A stretch of DNA of 13,946 nucleotides from an uncultured Oxalobacteraceae bacterium (GCA_946478765.1 CAMLDH010000075.1:1-13946); one strand, 5' to 3'; numbered from the stretch's first letter, positions 7,301 to 13,897 are shown. Made by a program: numbers and translations. The notes: generated from the letters alone by a model not told the origin.

Positions 7301-8290
7301 ATGAAAAAGTCACTACTCGCACTCGCCGTGCTGAACACTTTCGCCGGCATTGCGTCCGCACAAACCTCCCTGTCCATATACGGCCTGGTTGATGCTGGTA
7401 TTGTTTCGGAACGCGGAGGTCCCGCCGGCACCGTGACGAAGCTGACCAGCGGTGTGCAATCCGGTACGCGCCTGGGCTTCCGCGGCACGGAAGATCTGGG
7501 CAGCGGACTGGCCGCAAAATTCGTGCTGGAAACCGGCATCGCCGCCGATACCGGCGGCTTCAATCAAGGCGGCCTCGCCTTCGGCCGCCAAGCCTATGTC
7601 GGCTTAACAGGCGGCTGGGGTGCAGTGACGCTCGGACGCCAATACACGCCGCATTACCTGGCCATCGTTGATGTCGATCCGTTCGGCGCAGGTTTGGCGG
7701 GCAATGCAACCAACATCATCCCCACTACGCTGCGCATGAACAACACCATCAAGTACACCTCGCCAGCCTACAGCGGCGTCATTGGTGAACTGGCGTATGG
7801 TTTCGGTGAAGTTCCTGACAACAACACGGCGAACCGCCAGATCGGCGCGGCGATCGGCTATACGAATGGGCCGATGCTGGTAAAACTTGCCTACCTTAGC
7901 ACCGATGATCCGACCGGCACCGACCGCAGCAAAAATACGCTACTGGTCGGCAAATGGGATTTCGGTATCGCAACCGGCAGCCTTGGCTTTGGCACCACCA
8001 AAGGTATCGGCCCCATCGACAATCGGGAGTGGATCGTCGGCGTTTCCGCGCCGTTCGGCCCCAACACCTTTCTCGCATCCTATATCCGCAACGATGACAG
8101 AAACGTGACCGGCAATGATGCAAACCAGTGGGCGCTCGGCTATACCTACGCGATGTCCCAACGCACCAACTTCTATGCAGCCTGGGCACGCATAAACAAC
8201 CACAATGCCGCCGCCTACACGGTGGGCAATGCGTCTGAGGTCGGCTCCGGCGACAAGGCATTCAACCTGGGCGTGCGCCACACCTTCTAA
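7301..8290 (+). CDS. Outer-membrane general porin (Gram-negative porin_4 / OmpC-like family)
   Basis: Trimeric beta-barrel porin for passive diffusion across the outer membrane; 329 aa, slightly short for Burkholderiales porins. The signal peptide is clear (residues 1-20, MKKSLLALAVLNTFAGIASA, cleavage before Q21). It is followed by the family's typical first strand, SLSIYGLVDAG, and the GTRLGFRGTEDLGSGLAAKF block. The C-terminus LGVRHTF ends in Phe, as required for BAM-dependent insertion. Alternating hydrophobic strands run throughout. The start at 7301 is fixed by the signal peptide and an AAGGAT Shine-Dalgarno; the frame is open upstream to 7124, but that extension is not porin-like. It stands alone, divergent from the Sel1 gene and followed by two hairpins, so probably monocistronic. 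Solute specificity cannot be inferred. Confidence 0.95.
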   Translation: MKKSLLALAVLNTFAGIASAQTSLSIYGLVDAGIVSERGGPAGTVTKLTSGVQSGTRLGFRGTEDLGSGLAAKFVLETGIAADTGGFNQGGLAFGRQAYVGLTGGWGAVTLGRQYTPHYLAIVDVDPFGAGLAGNATNIIPTTLRMNNTIKYTSPAYSGVIGELAYGFGEVPDNNTANRQIGAAIGYTNGPMLVKLAYLSTDDPTGTDRSKNTLLVGKWDFGIATGSLGFGTTKGIGPIDNREWIVGVSAPFGPNTFLASYIRNDDRNVTGNDANQWALGYTYAMSQRTNFYAAWARINNHNAAAYTVGNASEVGSGDKAFNLGVRHTF

Positions 8291-8329
8291 CCGCTCGTCA
8301 CTGCCATATGGCGAGGTGAAAAACGGCGC

Positions 8330-8361
8330 TTGCGGGATGAACTGCCAAGTTCATCCCGCAA
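8330..8361 (+). terminator. Perfect 14-bp stem-loop after the porin gene
   Basis: TTGCGGGATGAACT (8330-8343) and AGTTCATCCCGCAA (8348-8361) pair perfectly around a 4-nt GCCA loop, 39 bp past the porin stop. No run of T follows, so it may act as an mRNA-stabilising 3' hairpin rather than as the intrinsic terminator itself. Confidence 0.55.
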
Positions 8362-8400
8362 CTGCTTTGCCTGGCCGCCCCACCTAACCATCCGCATATC

Positions 8401-8426
8401 AGGGCATCATCCGACGCCCTTGTTTT
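8401..8426 (+). terminator. Likely intrinsic terminator of the porin transcript
   Basis: AGGGC (8401-8405) pairs with GCCCT (8416-8420), with two further inner base pairs after a mismatch, and is followed by TTGTTTT-like sequence. The stem is short but is G/C-rich and followed by T residues, and lies downstream of the stronger hairpin at 8330-8361. Confidence 0.4.
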
Positions 8427-8428
8427 CC

Positions 8429-8458
8429 CTGCCTGCAAAACTGGCAGCGGTGTACAAT
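8429..8458 (+). promoter_or_regulatory. Possible promoter/operator of the toxin-antitoxin pair
   Basis: TACAAT (8453-8458) is a good -10 candidate about 100 bp before the antitoxin ATG; no convincing -35 is present at the right distance. Just upstream, CTGCC (8429-8433) and GGCAG (8443-8447) form an inverted repeat that could be the operator of an autoregulated TA module. No clear Shine-Dalgarno precedes the antitoxin, and the 8459-8557 leader holds no other recognisable signal. Confidence 0.3.
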
Positions 8459-8557
8459 CTTTTTCCAGATCAAGTCCTCTGCGTCACATTGCCGGCAGCC
8501 GATGCCGATGCACGGCTTGTCTTGTCATCAATCTCCTCACACAACGCATATTGATTC

Positions 8558-8800
8558 ATGTCATCACTTTCTCTCGCCTATCTGCGAACGCACCTCGATG
8601 AGGCACTGGCTTTACTGGATGCAGGCGAAGTCGTGATTGCACTCGACTCCGGCGAAAATGCCGTGTTGATGAAAGAGGCCGATTTGCGTTCGCTGCAAGA
8701 GACTTTGCATGTGCTGGCCAATCCCCTGAATGCGGAACGCCTGCAAACCAGCCTGCGGCAAGTCCGCTCGCAATTCCTGACCGAAAGCAAGCCGAAGTGA
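8558..8800 (+). CDS. YefM/Phd-family antitoxin
   Basis: Small protein of 80 aa expected to bind and neutralise the toxin encoded immediately downstream and to repress the shared promoter. The Phd/YefM pattern is visible: an N-terminal SLAYLRTHLDEALALLD (DNA-binding/dimer helix), a strand EVVIALDSGENAVLM, then the helix EADLRSLQETLHVLANPLNAERL, which closely echoes the LMSLEDY...QETLYLL...NAERL segment of YefM. The C-terminal tail (about 61-80) is polar, as expected for the part that wraps the toxin. The GTG start of the toxin overlaps its stop by four bases (GTGA), a standard TA arrangement. The usual GR/KP before AVLM is replaced by SGEN. Confidence 0.8.
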   Translation: MSSLSLAYLRTHLDEALALLDAGEVVIALDSGENAVLMKEADLRSLQETLHVLANPLNAERLQTSLRQVRSQFLTESKPK

Positions 8801-9051
8801 GCGTGTGGCTGACGCCCATTGCCGCCGAAGATCTGCAGCACTGGGAAAGCAGCGACCCGGCAATGGCGCAAAGGGCCGCGCACATTCTGCAGCAGCTCGC
8901 ACAGGATAGTGCCATGTCCCATCATCAAGTCACACCGCTGGCAATCCGGTATCCCCAGCTATTGTCGGTTAGAATCTCGCCTGAGCACCGCGTCGTATTC
9001 GAACGCATCGGCGACGACATCGTCGTGCACCAGTGCCGCTACCATTACTGA
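8797..9051 (+). CDS. YoeB/Txe-family toxin homologue lacking the catalytic glutamate
   Basis: RelE-superfamily protein of 84 aa, the same length as E. coli YoeB (as I remember its sequence), to which it aligns without gaps. Family features present: EDLQHW near the N-terminus, the SPEHRVVFE block with R65, and the C-terminal QCRYHY with H83 and Y84. Known YoeB toxins cleave mRNA in the ribosomal A site using E46, R65 and H83. Here position 46 is Thr, K49 is Ala, H50 is Ile and W56 is Leu, so the acid/base residue and part of the RNA-binding face are gone. The protein could be inactive, altered in target, or maintained for autoregulation. The start is GTG, coupled to the antitoxin stop; another in-frame GTG lies two codons later. 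DUF484 follows after 20 bp. Confidence 0.8.
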   Translation: MSVWLTPIAAEDLQHWESSDPAMAQRAAHILQQLAQDSAMSHHQVTPLAIRYPQLLSVRISPEHRVVFERIGDDIVVHQCRYHY

Positions 9052-9071
9052 TTTTTCCGCGCACAATAAAA

Positions 9072-9746
9072 ATGAAAATGACTTCTCCATTCGATTCGAC
9101 TGCCGTCGCGCAATACCTGCTGGACCATTCGCATTTTTTTGAAGAGCATGCCGAACTGCTGTCACGCATCAAACTGACCAGTCCGCTGGTCGGGCGCACG
9201 GTGTCGCTGCAGGAAAGGCAAATGGAGGTGCTGCGCGAAAAGATCAAAGTACAGGAGTTGCGGATGGCGGACTTGATGCGCATTGCGCAGGACAACGATG
9301 CGATCACGCATAAATTCCAGACGTGGACCCGCTCGCTACTACTGGCGCGCAACGACGTGGACTTGCCGCATACGCTGATCAACGGCCTGCAAACGATTTT
9401 CGGGGTCCCGCATGCGACCTTGCGCATCTGGGGCGTCGCGGAAGCATTTTCCCACACCTGGTTTTCAGCAGCGATTTCGGAAGATTCCAGGATTTTTTCG
9501 AATGGCTTGAACACGCCGTTCTGCGGCAAAAACAACGACTTCGAAGCCGCTTCCTGGCTGGAAGATGCGCCGACCATCCAGTCGGTCGCGATGCTGGCAT
9601 TGCGCAGGGACGATGCGCCCGGCGCGTTCGGCCTGCTGGTCCTGGGCTCCTCCGATCCGGAACGGTTCACGTCCGACATGGCGACCGATTTCCTGGTAAA
9701 AATCGGCGAAACCGCCAGCGCGGCGTTGAGCTGTCTGCTTGACTAA
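9072..9746 (+). CDS. DUF484 family protein (YigA-like, GAF-fold)
   Basis: Conserved protein of unknown function, 224 aa, normally encoded between dapF and xerC. The N-terminal third has the DUF484 signature: VAQYLLDHSHFFEEHAELL, then SPLVGRTVSLQERQMEVLREK leading into a helical, coiled-coil-prone stretch (about 45-85). The remainder (about 95-224) has the alternating pattern of a GAF-like domain, with ALRRDDAPGAFGLLVLGSSDPERF near the end. ATG 9072 (MKMTSPF) is preferred; ATG 9078 is nearly as likely, and an upstream ATG at 9033 would overlap the toxin gene. xerC begins 9 bp after its stop, so the two are co-transcribed. Upstream it now adjoins a toxin gene instead of dapF. Confidence 0.85.
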   Translation: MKMTSPFDSTAVAQYLLDHSHFFEEHAELLSRIKLTSPLVGRTVSLQERQMEVLREKIKVQELRMADLMRIAQDNDAITHKFQTWTRSLLLARNDVDLPHTLINGLQTIFGVPHATLRIWGVAEAFSHTWFSAAISEDSRIFSNGLNTPFCGKNNDFEAASWLEDAPTIQSVAMLALRRDDAPGAFGLLVLGSSDPERFTSDMATDFLVKIGETASAALSCLLD

Positions 9747-9755
9747 CAATTCAAT

Positions 9756-10724
9756 GTGAGCATCGAGACCAATCGCGCCCATATCGACGGCTATCTCGAT
9801 AGCCTGATCAGCCAGCGCAAACTGGCGACGCATACCGTCAGCAATTACGCCCGCGACCTAGCCGAATTAATGGCATTTACCGACGCGCTCGGCGGGCATC
9901 CGGCATTCACTTCCGTCACCCATTTCCACATTCGCAAATTCGCCGCGCAATTGCATGCGAAAGGCTTGAATGCGCGCTCGATCGCGCGCAAGCTTTCCGC
10001 CTGGCGCGGTTTTTTCGATTGGCTGGCCGAACACGCCGCGCTCGCATCGAATCCCGTCGAAGGCGTAAAAGCACCCAAGCGCGCCAAGCCCTTGCCCAAG
10101 GCATTATCGGCCGACGACGCGGTGCGCTTGGTATCTGAAAAAATTCCCGGAAAAGATGCGGAATCCTCCGCACAATTGTGCAATCGCGCGATGTTCGAAT
10201 TGCTTTATTCCAGCGGCTTGCGCGTGTCGGAACTGGCCGGGCTGGATATGCGCTATGCGCACGAGCCCGGCCATACGTCCTCGGGCTGGATCGATTTTGA
10301 CGAACATGGGGTAACCGTCACCGGCAAAGGCGACAAGATGCGCAGCGTGCCGGTGGGCGCCCCGGCGCTGCAAGCGATCGTTGCGTGGATTGCCGCACGC
10401 GCGCCCTTGGTCAAGACCGATCCGCATCCGCTATTTCTGACGGAACGCGGCACCCGCATGTCGCCGCGCGTGATCCAACTGCGCCTGAAAGCCCATGCGC
10501 AGGCACTCGGCATTCCAGCCGACGTGCATCCGCACGTGCTGCGCCATTCATTCGCGTCGCACGTACTGCAATCATCAGGCGACTTGCGTGCGGTGCAGGA
10601 AATGCTGGGACATGCATCGATTGCCGCGACCCAGGTCTACACGTCGCTGGATTTTCAACGGCTCGCGCAAGTGTATGACGCAGCCCATCCGCGCGCGAAG
10701 AAAAAAGGACGATCCGAGCCTTGA
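9756..10724 (+). CDS. xerC: Site-specific tyrosine recombinase XerC
   Basis: With XerD it resolves chromosome dimers at dif during division. The 322-aa protein has the N-terminal SAM-like core-binding domain (about 5-95; NYARDLAELMAF, ARSIARKLSAWRGFFDWL) and the catalytic domain (about 115-305). All six active-site residues are visible: R156 (SGLRVSEL), K191 (TGKGDKMR), H260 and R263 (HPHVLRHSFASH), H286 (LGHAS) and the nucleophile Y295 (VYTSL). The start is GTG; an overlapping ATG two bases upstream is out of frame and meets TGA at once. Placement after DUF484 supports XerC over XerD. The stop codon lies inside the left arm of the foldback element at 10720-10965, so the last one or two residues may have been set by that insertion. 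Confidence 0.93.
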   Translation: MSIETNRAHIDGYLDSLISQRKLATHTVSNYARDLAELMAFTDALGGHPAFTSVTHFHIRKFAAQLHAKGLNARSIARKLSAWRGFFDWLAEHAALASNPVEGVKAPKRAKPLPKALSADDAVRLVSEKIPGKDAESSAQLCNRAMFELLYSSGLRVSELAGLDMRYAHEPGHTSSGWIDFDEHGVTVTGKGDKMRSVPVGAPALQAIVAWIAARAPLVKTDPHPLFLTERGTRMSPRVIQLRLKAHAQALGIPADVHPHVLRHSFASHVLQSSGDLRAVQEMLGHASIAATQVYTSLDFQRLAQVYDAAHPRAKKKGRSEP

Positions 10725-10965
10725 ACCTAGATTCGGCAGTTGACCGCTCACTTTCGCTTGGAAAGCCGTGTGAACATTGGCTTTCTTGCATTCGATAACG
10801 TTCACCGATTAGGTGAGAGCGCTACAGGCGCGATTGCCCACTTTTCCGGCCCTCTGGCGTCGTTGCTTCTCCTAGTGGAATGCAGTCCGCGTCGTCGTCG
10901 CGCCTAGCCAGAGGACCGGAAAAATGCACACTCGCACCTGTCCAACTGCCGAATCCAGGTTGAAG
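10720..10965. mobile_element. 246-bp compound foldback element between xerC and the zur-like gene
   Basis: Outer ends 10720-10742 and 10943-10965 are 23-bp inverted copies with two mismatches (core GATTCGGCAGTTG). Inside, 10825-10858 and 10907-10940 form a second inverted pair, 34 bp long with 28 matches (core CCTCTGGC/GCCAGAGG), around a 48-bp centre. On the right side the inner and outer arms are adjacent, but on the left they are 82 bp apart (10743-10824), so extra sequence sits in one arm. There is no significant coding capacity. Its left end contains the xerC stop codon. No flanking target duplication could be recognised. It fills most of the 359-bp xerC-zur gap; the rest (10966-11083) holds the zur-like promoter. 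Confidence 0.7.
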
Positions 10966-11025
10966 CGAAGTGGAAATCGCGGCGATATTTCGGCTTTCTG
11001 CATCATGTACACACACCCTCCACAT

Positions 11026-11055
11026 TTTGCAACTTGATTGCAAATACGGCATAAT
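11026..11055 (+). promoter_or_regulatory. Promoter of the zur-like gene with overlapping palindromic operator
   Basis: TTGCAA (11027-11032), a 17-bp spacer and CATAAT (11050-11055) make a sigma70-type promoter about 29 bp before the ATG. The -35 box is part of a perfect palindrome, TTTGCAA-CTTGA-TTGCAAA (11026-11044). A regulator bound there would block RNA polymerase, so negative autoregulation by the Fur-family protein encoded next is the natural hypothesis. I cannot confirm that this is a Zur box. Confidence 0.6.
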
Positions 11056-11083
11056 CCGCCTATATTCCAGCGCCTCCCGGACG

Positions 11084-11629
11084 ATGAAAGTCAGACCCAA
11101 TCCCGCCACTCGGCAGCGCAACATTGAACCTGCGCAGGCTCGCGCCGAGTCGCAGTTACGTAGCGCCTCGGTACGCATCACGCCAGCCCGCCTCAAAGTG
11201 CTGGCGGCATTGTTGAGTGCGCGCTGTGCGTTTTCGCATCAAGACATGCAGGAAACGTTTGCCGACATGGATCGCGTTACCTTGTACCGTGCCCTCGATT
11301 GTTTAACGGATGCCGGCCTGGCGCACAAGATAGCGGGCGATGACCGGGTGTTCCGTTACAGCGCAGGACGCGAGCATGCTGAACATGATGCGGCCGCCCG
11401 TACGGCGCAGCACCAGCACAGCCATTTCAAATGCACGCGTTGCACCAAGGTTTTCTGCCTTGACGGCAGCGGCAGCGATGCCGGACCTGGCGCGGACAAG
11501 ACGAGCGCGCGGCAGGCAATGTTGCGCAAGGAACTGCAATACGTGCTGCAAGCTGCGCTTGGAAAAGGTTTTCAGAGTCACGATATTGAACTCACCATCA
11601 AAGGCTGGTGCGCGGATTGCGCACATTGA
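11084..11629 (+). CDS. Fur-family metalloregulator, probably zinc-responsive Zur
   Basis: DNA-binding repressor of the Fur superfamily, 181 aa. The winged helix spans about residues 28-95 (RITPARLKVLAALLSA ... DRVTLYRALDCLTDAGLAHKI, with the recognition helix at ~64-75). The dimerisation/metal domain follows, with a His-rich stretch (H108-H114), the structural zinc pairs C117/C120 (KCTRC) and C176/C179 (WCADCAH), and an extended Gly/Ala-rich linker at 127-142. The start at 11084 is chosen because it lies just behind a promoter; upstream codons in frame would run through that promoter and the foldback. The COG0523 GTPase gene begins 19 bp after its stop. Zinc rather than iron sensing is inferred from the C-terminal Cys pairs and from this neighbour; PerR- or Fur-like function is less likely. 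Confidence 0.82.
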   Translation: MKVRPNPATRQRNIEPAQARAESQLRSASVRITPARLKVLAALLSARCAFSHQDMQETFADMDRVTLYRALDCLTDAGLAHKIAGDDRVFRYSAGREHAEHDAAARTAQHQHSHFKCTRCTKVFCLDGSGSDAGPGADKTSARQAMLRKELQYVLQAALGKGFQSHDIELTIKGWCADCAH

Positions 11630-11648
11630 CCACGCATATTCTCTCGCC

Positions 11649-12680
11649 ATGACACTCATCCCCACCACCATCCTCACCGGCTTTCTCGGCGCCGGCAAAA
11701 CCACCTTGCTGAACCGCATTCTGCAAGAACAGCACGGCCATAGAATCGCGGTGATCGAAAATGAATTCGGCCAGGAAAATATCGACAATGAAATCCTGGT
11801 GCAAGACAGTACCGAGCAAATCGTCGAAATGAACAACGGCTGCATCTGTTGCACCGTGCGCGGCGATCTGATCGTGGCGCTCAGTTCGCTCGCGCAAAAA
11901 CGCGATGCCGGCGAATTGCAATTCGACCGGGTCGTTATTGAAACAACCGGCCTTGCCAATCCGGGACCCGTGGCCCAGACGTTTTTCATGGATGACGAAG
12001 TCGCCGCGCATTATCTGCTGGACGCAGTGATTACGGTGGTCGATGCCAAGCACGCGATGCAGCAACTCGATGAACACGAGGAAGCGCAGCGGCAGGTAGG
12101 TTTTGCCGACCGGATGCTGCTGTCGAAAGCCGATCTGGTCAGCGCCGGCGAACTGGACGAATTAAGCGCGCGCCTCAAGCGCATCAATCCGCGCGCCGCG
12201 ATCAGCAAAGTCGATTTTGGCCGCGCGCCGCTATCGGAAGTGCTGGATCTGCGCGGCTTCAATCTAAATGAAAAGCTTGAAATCGACCCGGATTTTCTGG
12301 CAACGGACGAGCATGCGCATCACGAACACGATTGCGACGACCATTGCGGACATGATCACGATCATCATCATGCGCACCATACCGACGATATCGCCGCTTT
12401 CGTTTTCAAGAGCGAGCGCCCGTTCGACACAGCCAGGCTGGATGAATTCCTGGGCGGGCTGGTACAGGCATATGGCCCGCGCATGCTGCGCTACAAGGGT
12501 GTATTGTGGATGAATGGGGCCGATCGCAAAGTTGTATTCCAGGGTGTGCATCAGATGATGGGCAGCGATATCGGCGGGAAATGGCCGGACGGAGAAGCGC
12601 GCAGCAGTAAAATGGTATTTATTGGCAAGAATCTTCCCAAAGACATTTTTATTCGCGGTTTGGAACAATGTTTGGTATAA
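11649..12680 (+). CDS. COG0523 (CobW/ZNG1-type) GTPase, putative zinc metallochaperone
   Basis: G3E-family P-loop GTPase of 343 aa. Motifs in order: Walker A GFLGAGKTT (11-19), the IENEFG switch segment (36-41), the CXCC metal site GCICC (C65, C67, C68), IETTGLANP (97-105), and SKAD (159-162) as the guanine-specificity motif, a variant seen in this family. Residues ~221-247 are a His/Asp-rich loop typical of metal-handling members. The C-terminal CobW_C domain follows (AFVFKSERPFDTARLDEFL ... RYKGVLWM). Characterised relatives deliver zinc to client enzymes under zinc limitation; client and metal are inferred here. ATG 11649 begins exactly at the family N-terminus (MTLIPTTILTGFLGAGKTT); the frame is open upstream inside the zur-like gene but that is not used. 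Probably co-transcribed with the regulator. Confidence 0.92.
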   Translation: MTLIPTTILTGFLGAGKTTLLNRILQEQHGHRIAVIENEFGQENIDNEILVQDSTEQIVEMNNGCICCTVRGDLIVALSSLAQKRDAGELQFDRVVIETTGLANPGPVAQTFFMDDEVAAHYLLDAVITVVDAKHAMQQLDEHEEAQRQVGFADRMLLSKADLVSAGELDELSARLKRINPRAAISKVDFGRAPLSEVLDLRGFNLNEKLEIDPDFLATDEHAHHEHDCDDHCGHDHDHHHAHHTDDIAAFVFKSERPFDTARLDEFLGGLVQAYGPRMLRYKGVLWMNGADRKVVFQGVHQMMGSDIGGKWPDGEARSSKMVFIGKNLPKDIFIRGLEQCLV

Positions 12681-12797
12681 ACTATTGGGGTTTTAAGCGA
12701 GGGAGGTGGGTGCCTGACAGGATGCGAAAACAGTAAAATCGCACACGGCGCCTGATGAAATCAAGTACGTTGGGCAGTTCATCCAAGACAGGGTACT

Positions 12798-13832
12798 ATG
12801 AACGCAACCGCCGCAAAATCTGCCAAAAAGAGCATAGTCGTCAAGAAGACGACAAAGACAACGGCAAAGGCTGCGACATCGACGAAAAAGCCCGCCAAAT
12901 CAACGCTGAAAGCAGTGGCAGTCAAGCTGGCAAAAACCATCAAGGGCGCACTGAAACCGGCATCGAAAACGACGACATCAAGCGCGAAGACGATTGCCAC
13001 ACCTGTTAATACAACTGTAAAAAAAGGCGCTGCACCAACGGCAAAAAAGACTGCAAAACCGGGAGCCAAACCCGCGGTAAAATCAGCAGCTGTAAAAAAG
13101 GCAGCCCCCGCGGCCAAACCCGGTCCGAAAAAACCTGTCAACGGAAGAAATTCAGCCAAAACAGAGTCAAAGCTGAAAACAGAGTCAAAGCTGACAAGCA
13201 AACCGGTCGCGACACCGGTCAAAAAGGCATCGGTCGCAGTCGTGAAGGCAGTAGCAACTGTTGTTGCAAAAGTGGATTCCAGGGTAGCCGAACTCGACGC
13301 GCGTATGAGCGTCAACAAGGCGGCTGCAATATTTGTGGATAAAATTCAAAAATCCGTAGTTTCAAAGGTAAGCGAAGTGGCAACCAAAACAACCAAACCG
13401 ACTCCCGTCGTCCCATCGGACGCCCCCCTGCTGACCGAAGCGCAAATCCTCAAGATGAGCGACAAGGACTATATGAACGCAGCGCAATTGGCTTTTTTCA
13501 AAGCGCGTTTGCAGCAGCTCGAAAAAGACTTGCTGAAAAATGCCGGGGAGACGACCGAGCATTTGCGTGAGACAGTGCTCGTGCCCGATCCCGCCGATCG
13601 CGCCACCATTGAGGAAGAACATGCGCTCGAATTGCGGACCCGCGACCGCGAGCGCAAACTGCTCAAGAAGGTGCAGCAGTCCATCGCCAGCATCGACTCC
13701 GGCGATTACGGCTGGTGTGAAGAAACCGGTGAACCGATCGGCATTCCGCGCTTGCTGGCCCGCCCCACCGCAACACTGTCGCTCGAAGCGCAGCAACGGC
13801 GGGAGCTCAAGCAAAAGCTGTACGGCGATTGA
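12798..13832 (+). CDS. dksA: DksA-family RNA polymerase-binding factor with a long histone H1-like Lys/Ala-rich N-terminal extension
   Basis: DksA works with ppGpp in the secondary channel of RNA polymerase to reset transcription. The C-terminal ~130 residues of this 344-aa protein match DksA: YMNAAQLAFFKARLQQLEKD, the coiled-coil tip DPADRA (D264, D267, A269, matching E. coli D71, D74, A76), then LELRTRDRERKLLKK. The zinc-finger positions are C307, T310, S328 and A331, so three of four cysteines are replaced and zinc binding is doubtful. Residues 1-~205 are Lys/Ala/Thr/Pro-rich, resembling histone H1-like tails, and include a perfectly duplicated KTESKL. Canonical DksA is about 150 aa, so the length is more than double. 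An AGGG precedes the ATG. It lies 117 bp after the GTPase gene; a TAAAAT at 12734-12739 could be its own -10 but lacks a good -35. Confidence 0.9.
   Translation: MNATAAKSAKKSIVVKKTTKTTAKAATSTKKPAKSTLKAVAVKLAKTIKGALKPASKTTTSSAKTIATPVNTTVKKGAAPTAKKTAKPGAKPAVKSAAVKKAAPAAKPGPKKPVNGRNSAKTESKLKTESKLTSKPVATPVKKASVAVVKAVATVVAKVDSRVAELDARMSVNKAAAIFVDKIQKSVVSKVSEVATKTTKPTPVVPSDAPLLTEAQILKMSDKDYMNAAQLAFFKARLQQLEKDLLKNAGETTEHLRETVLVPDPADRATIEEEHALELRTRDRERKLLKKVQQSIASIDSGDYGWCEETGEPIGIPRLLARPTATLSLEAQQRRELKQKLYGD
13158..13193 (+). repeat. Perfect 18-bp tandem duplication inside dksA
   Basis: The unit AAAACAGAGTCAAAGCTG occurs twice head to tail (13158-13175, 13176-13193) and duplicates the hexapeptide KTESKL in frame within the basic extension. 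Exact identity suggests recent slippage, so the length of this tail may vary among strains. Confidence 0.85.
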
Positions 13833-13860
13833 TTTCCGACGTGCTGGAGATATACGCGAT

Positions 13861-13897
13861 AAGCGTGTGACGTTCGCGTCGCACGCTTAAATTTTTT
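13861..13897 (+). terminator. Intrinsic terminator of dksA
   Basis: AAGCGTGTGACG (13861-13872) pairs with CGTCGCACGCTT (13877-13888) around a stable TTCG tetraloop, with a single G-U type mismatch, and is followed by AAA and six T residues (13892-13897). It starts 28 bp after the dksA stop. Nothing recognisable follows to the end of the window. Confidence 0.9.

Noticed and set aside
8330..8554. Small open frame between porin and antitoxin
   Set aside because: It spans two hairpins and the TA promoter region, has no Shine-Dalgarno and no recognisable composition.
10575..10805. Minus-strand frame reading through the second foldback (MNVIECKKAN...)
   Set aside because: It is a repeat-derived frame running antisense into xerC, without start signals.
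11340..11648. N-terminal extension of the COG0523 GTPase
   Set aside because: It would overlap most of the zur-like gene in another frame; the family N-terminus starts exactly at 11649.
11303..11989. Minus-strand open frame across the zur-cobW junction
   Set aside because: Antisense to two genes with clear motifs; no family features or ribosome-binding site.
12779..13318. Hydrophobic minus-strand frame opposite the dksA extension, resembling a membrane protein
   Set aside because: Its Ala/Phe/Val-rich composition is the mirror of Lys/Ala codons on the coding strand; the plus-strand frame runs into an unmistakable DksA core.
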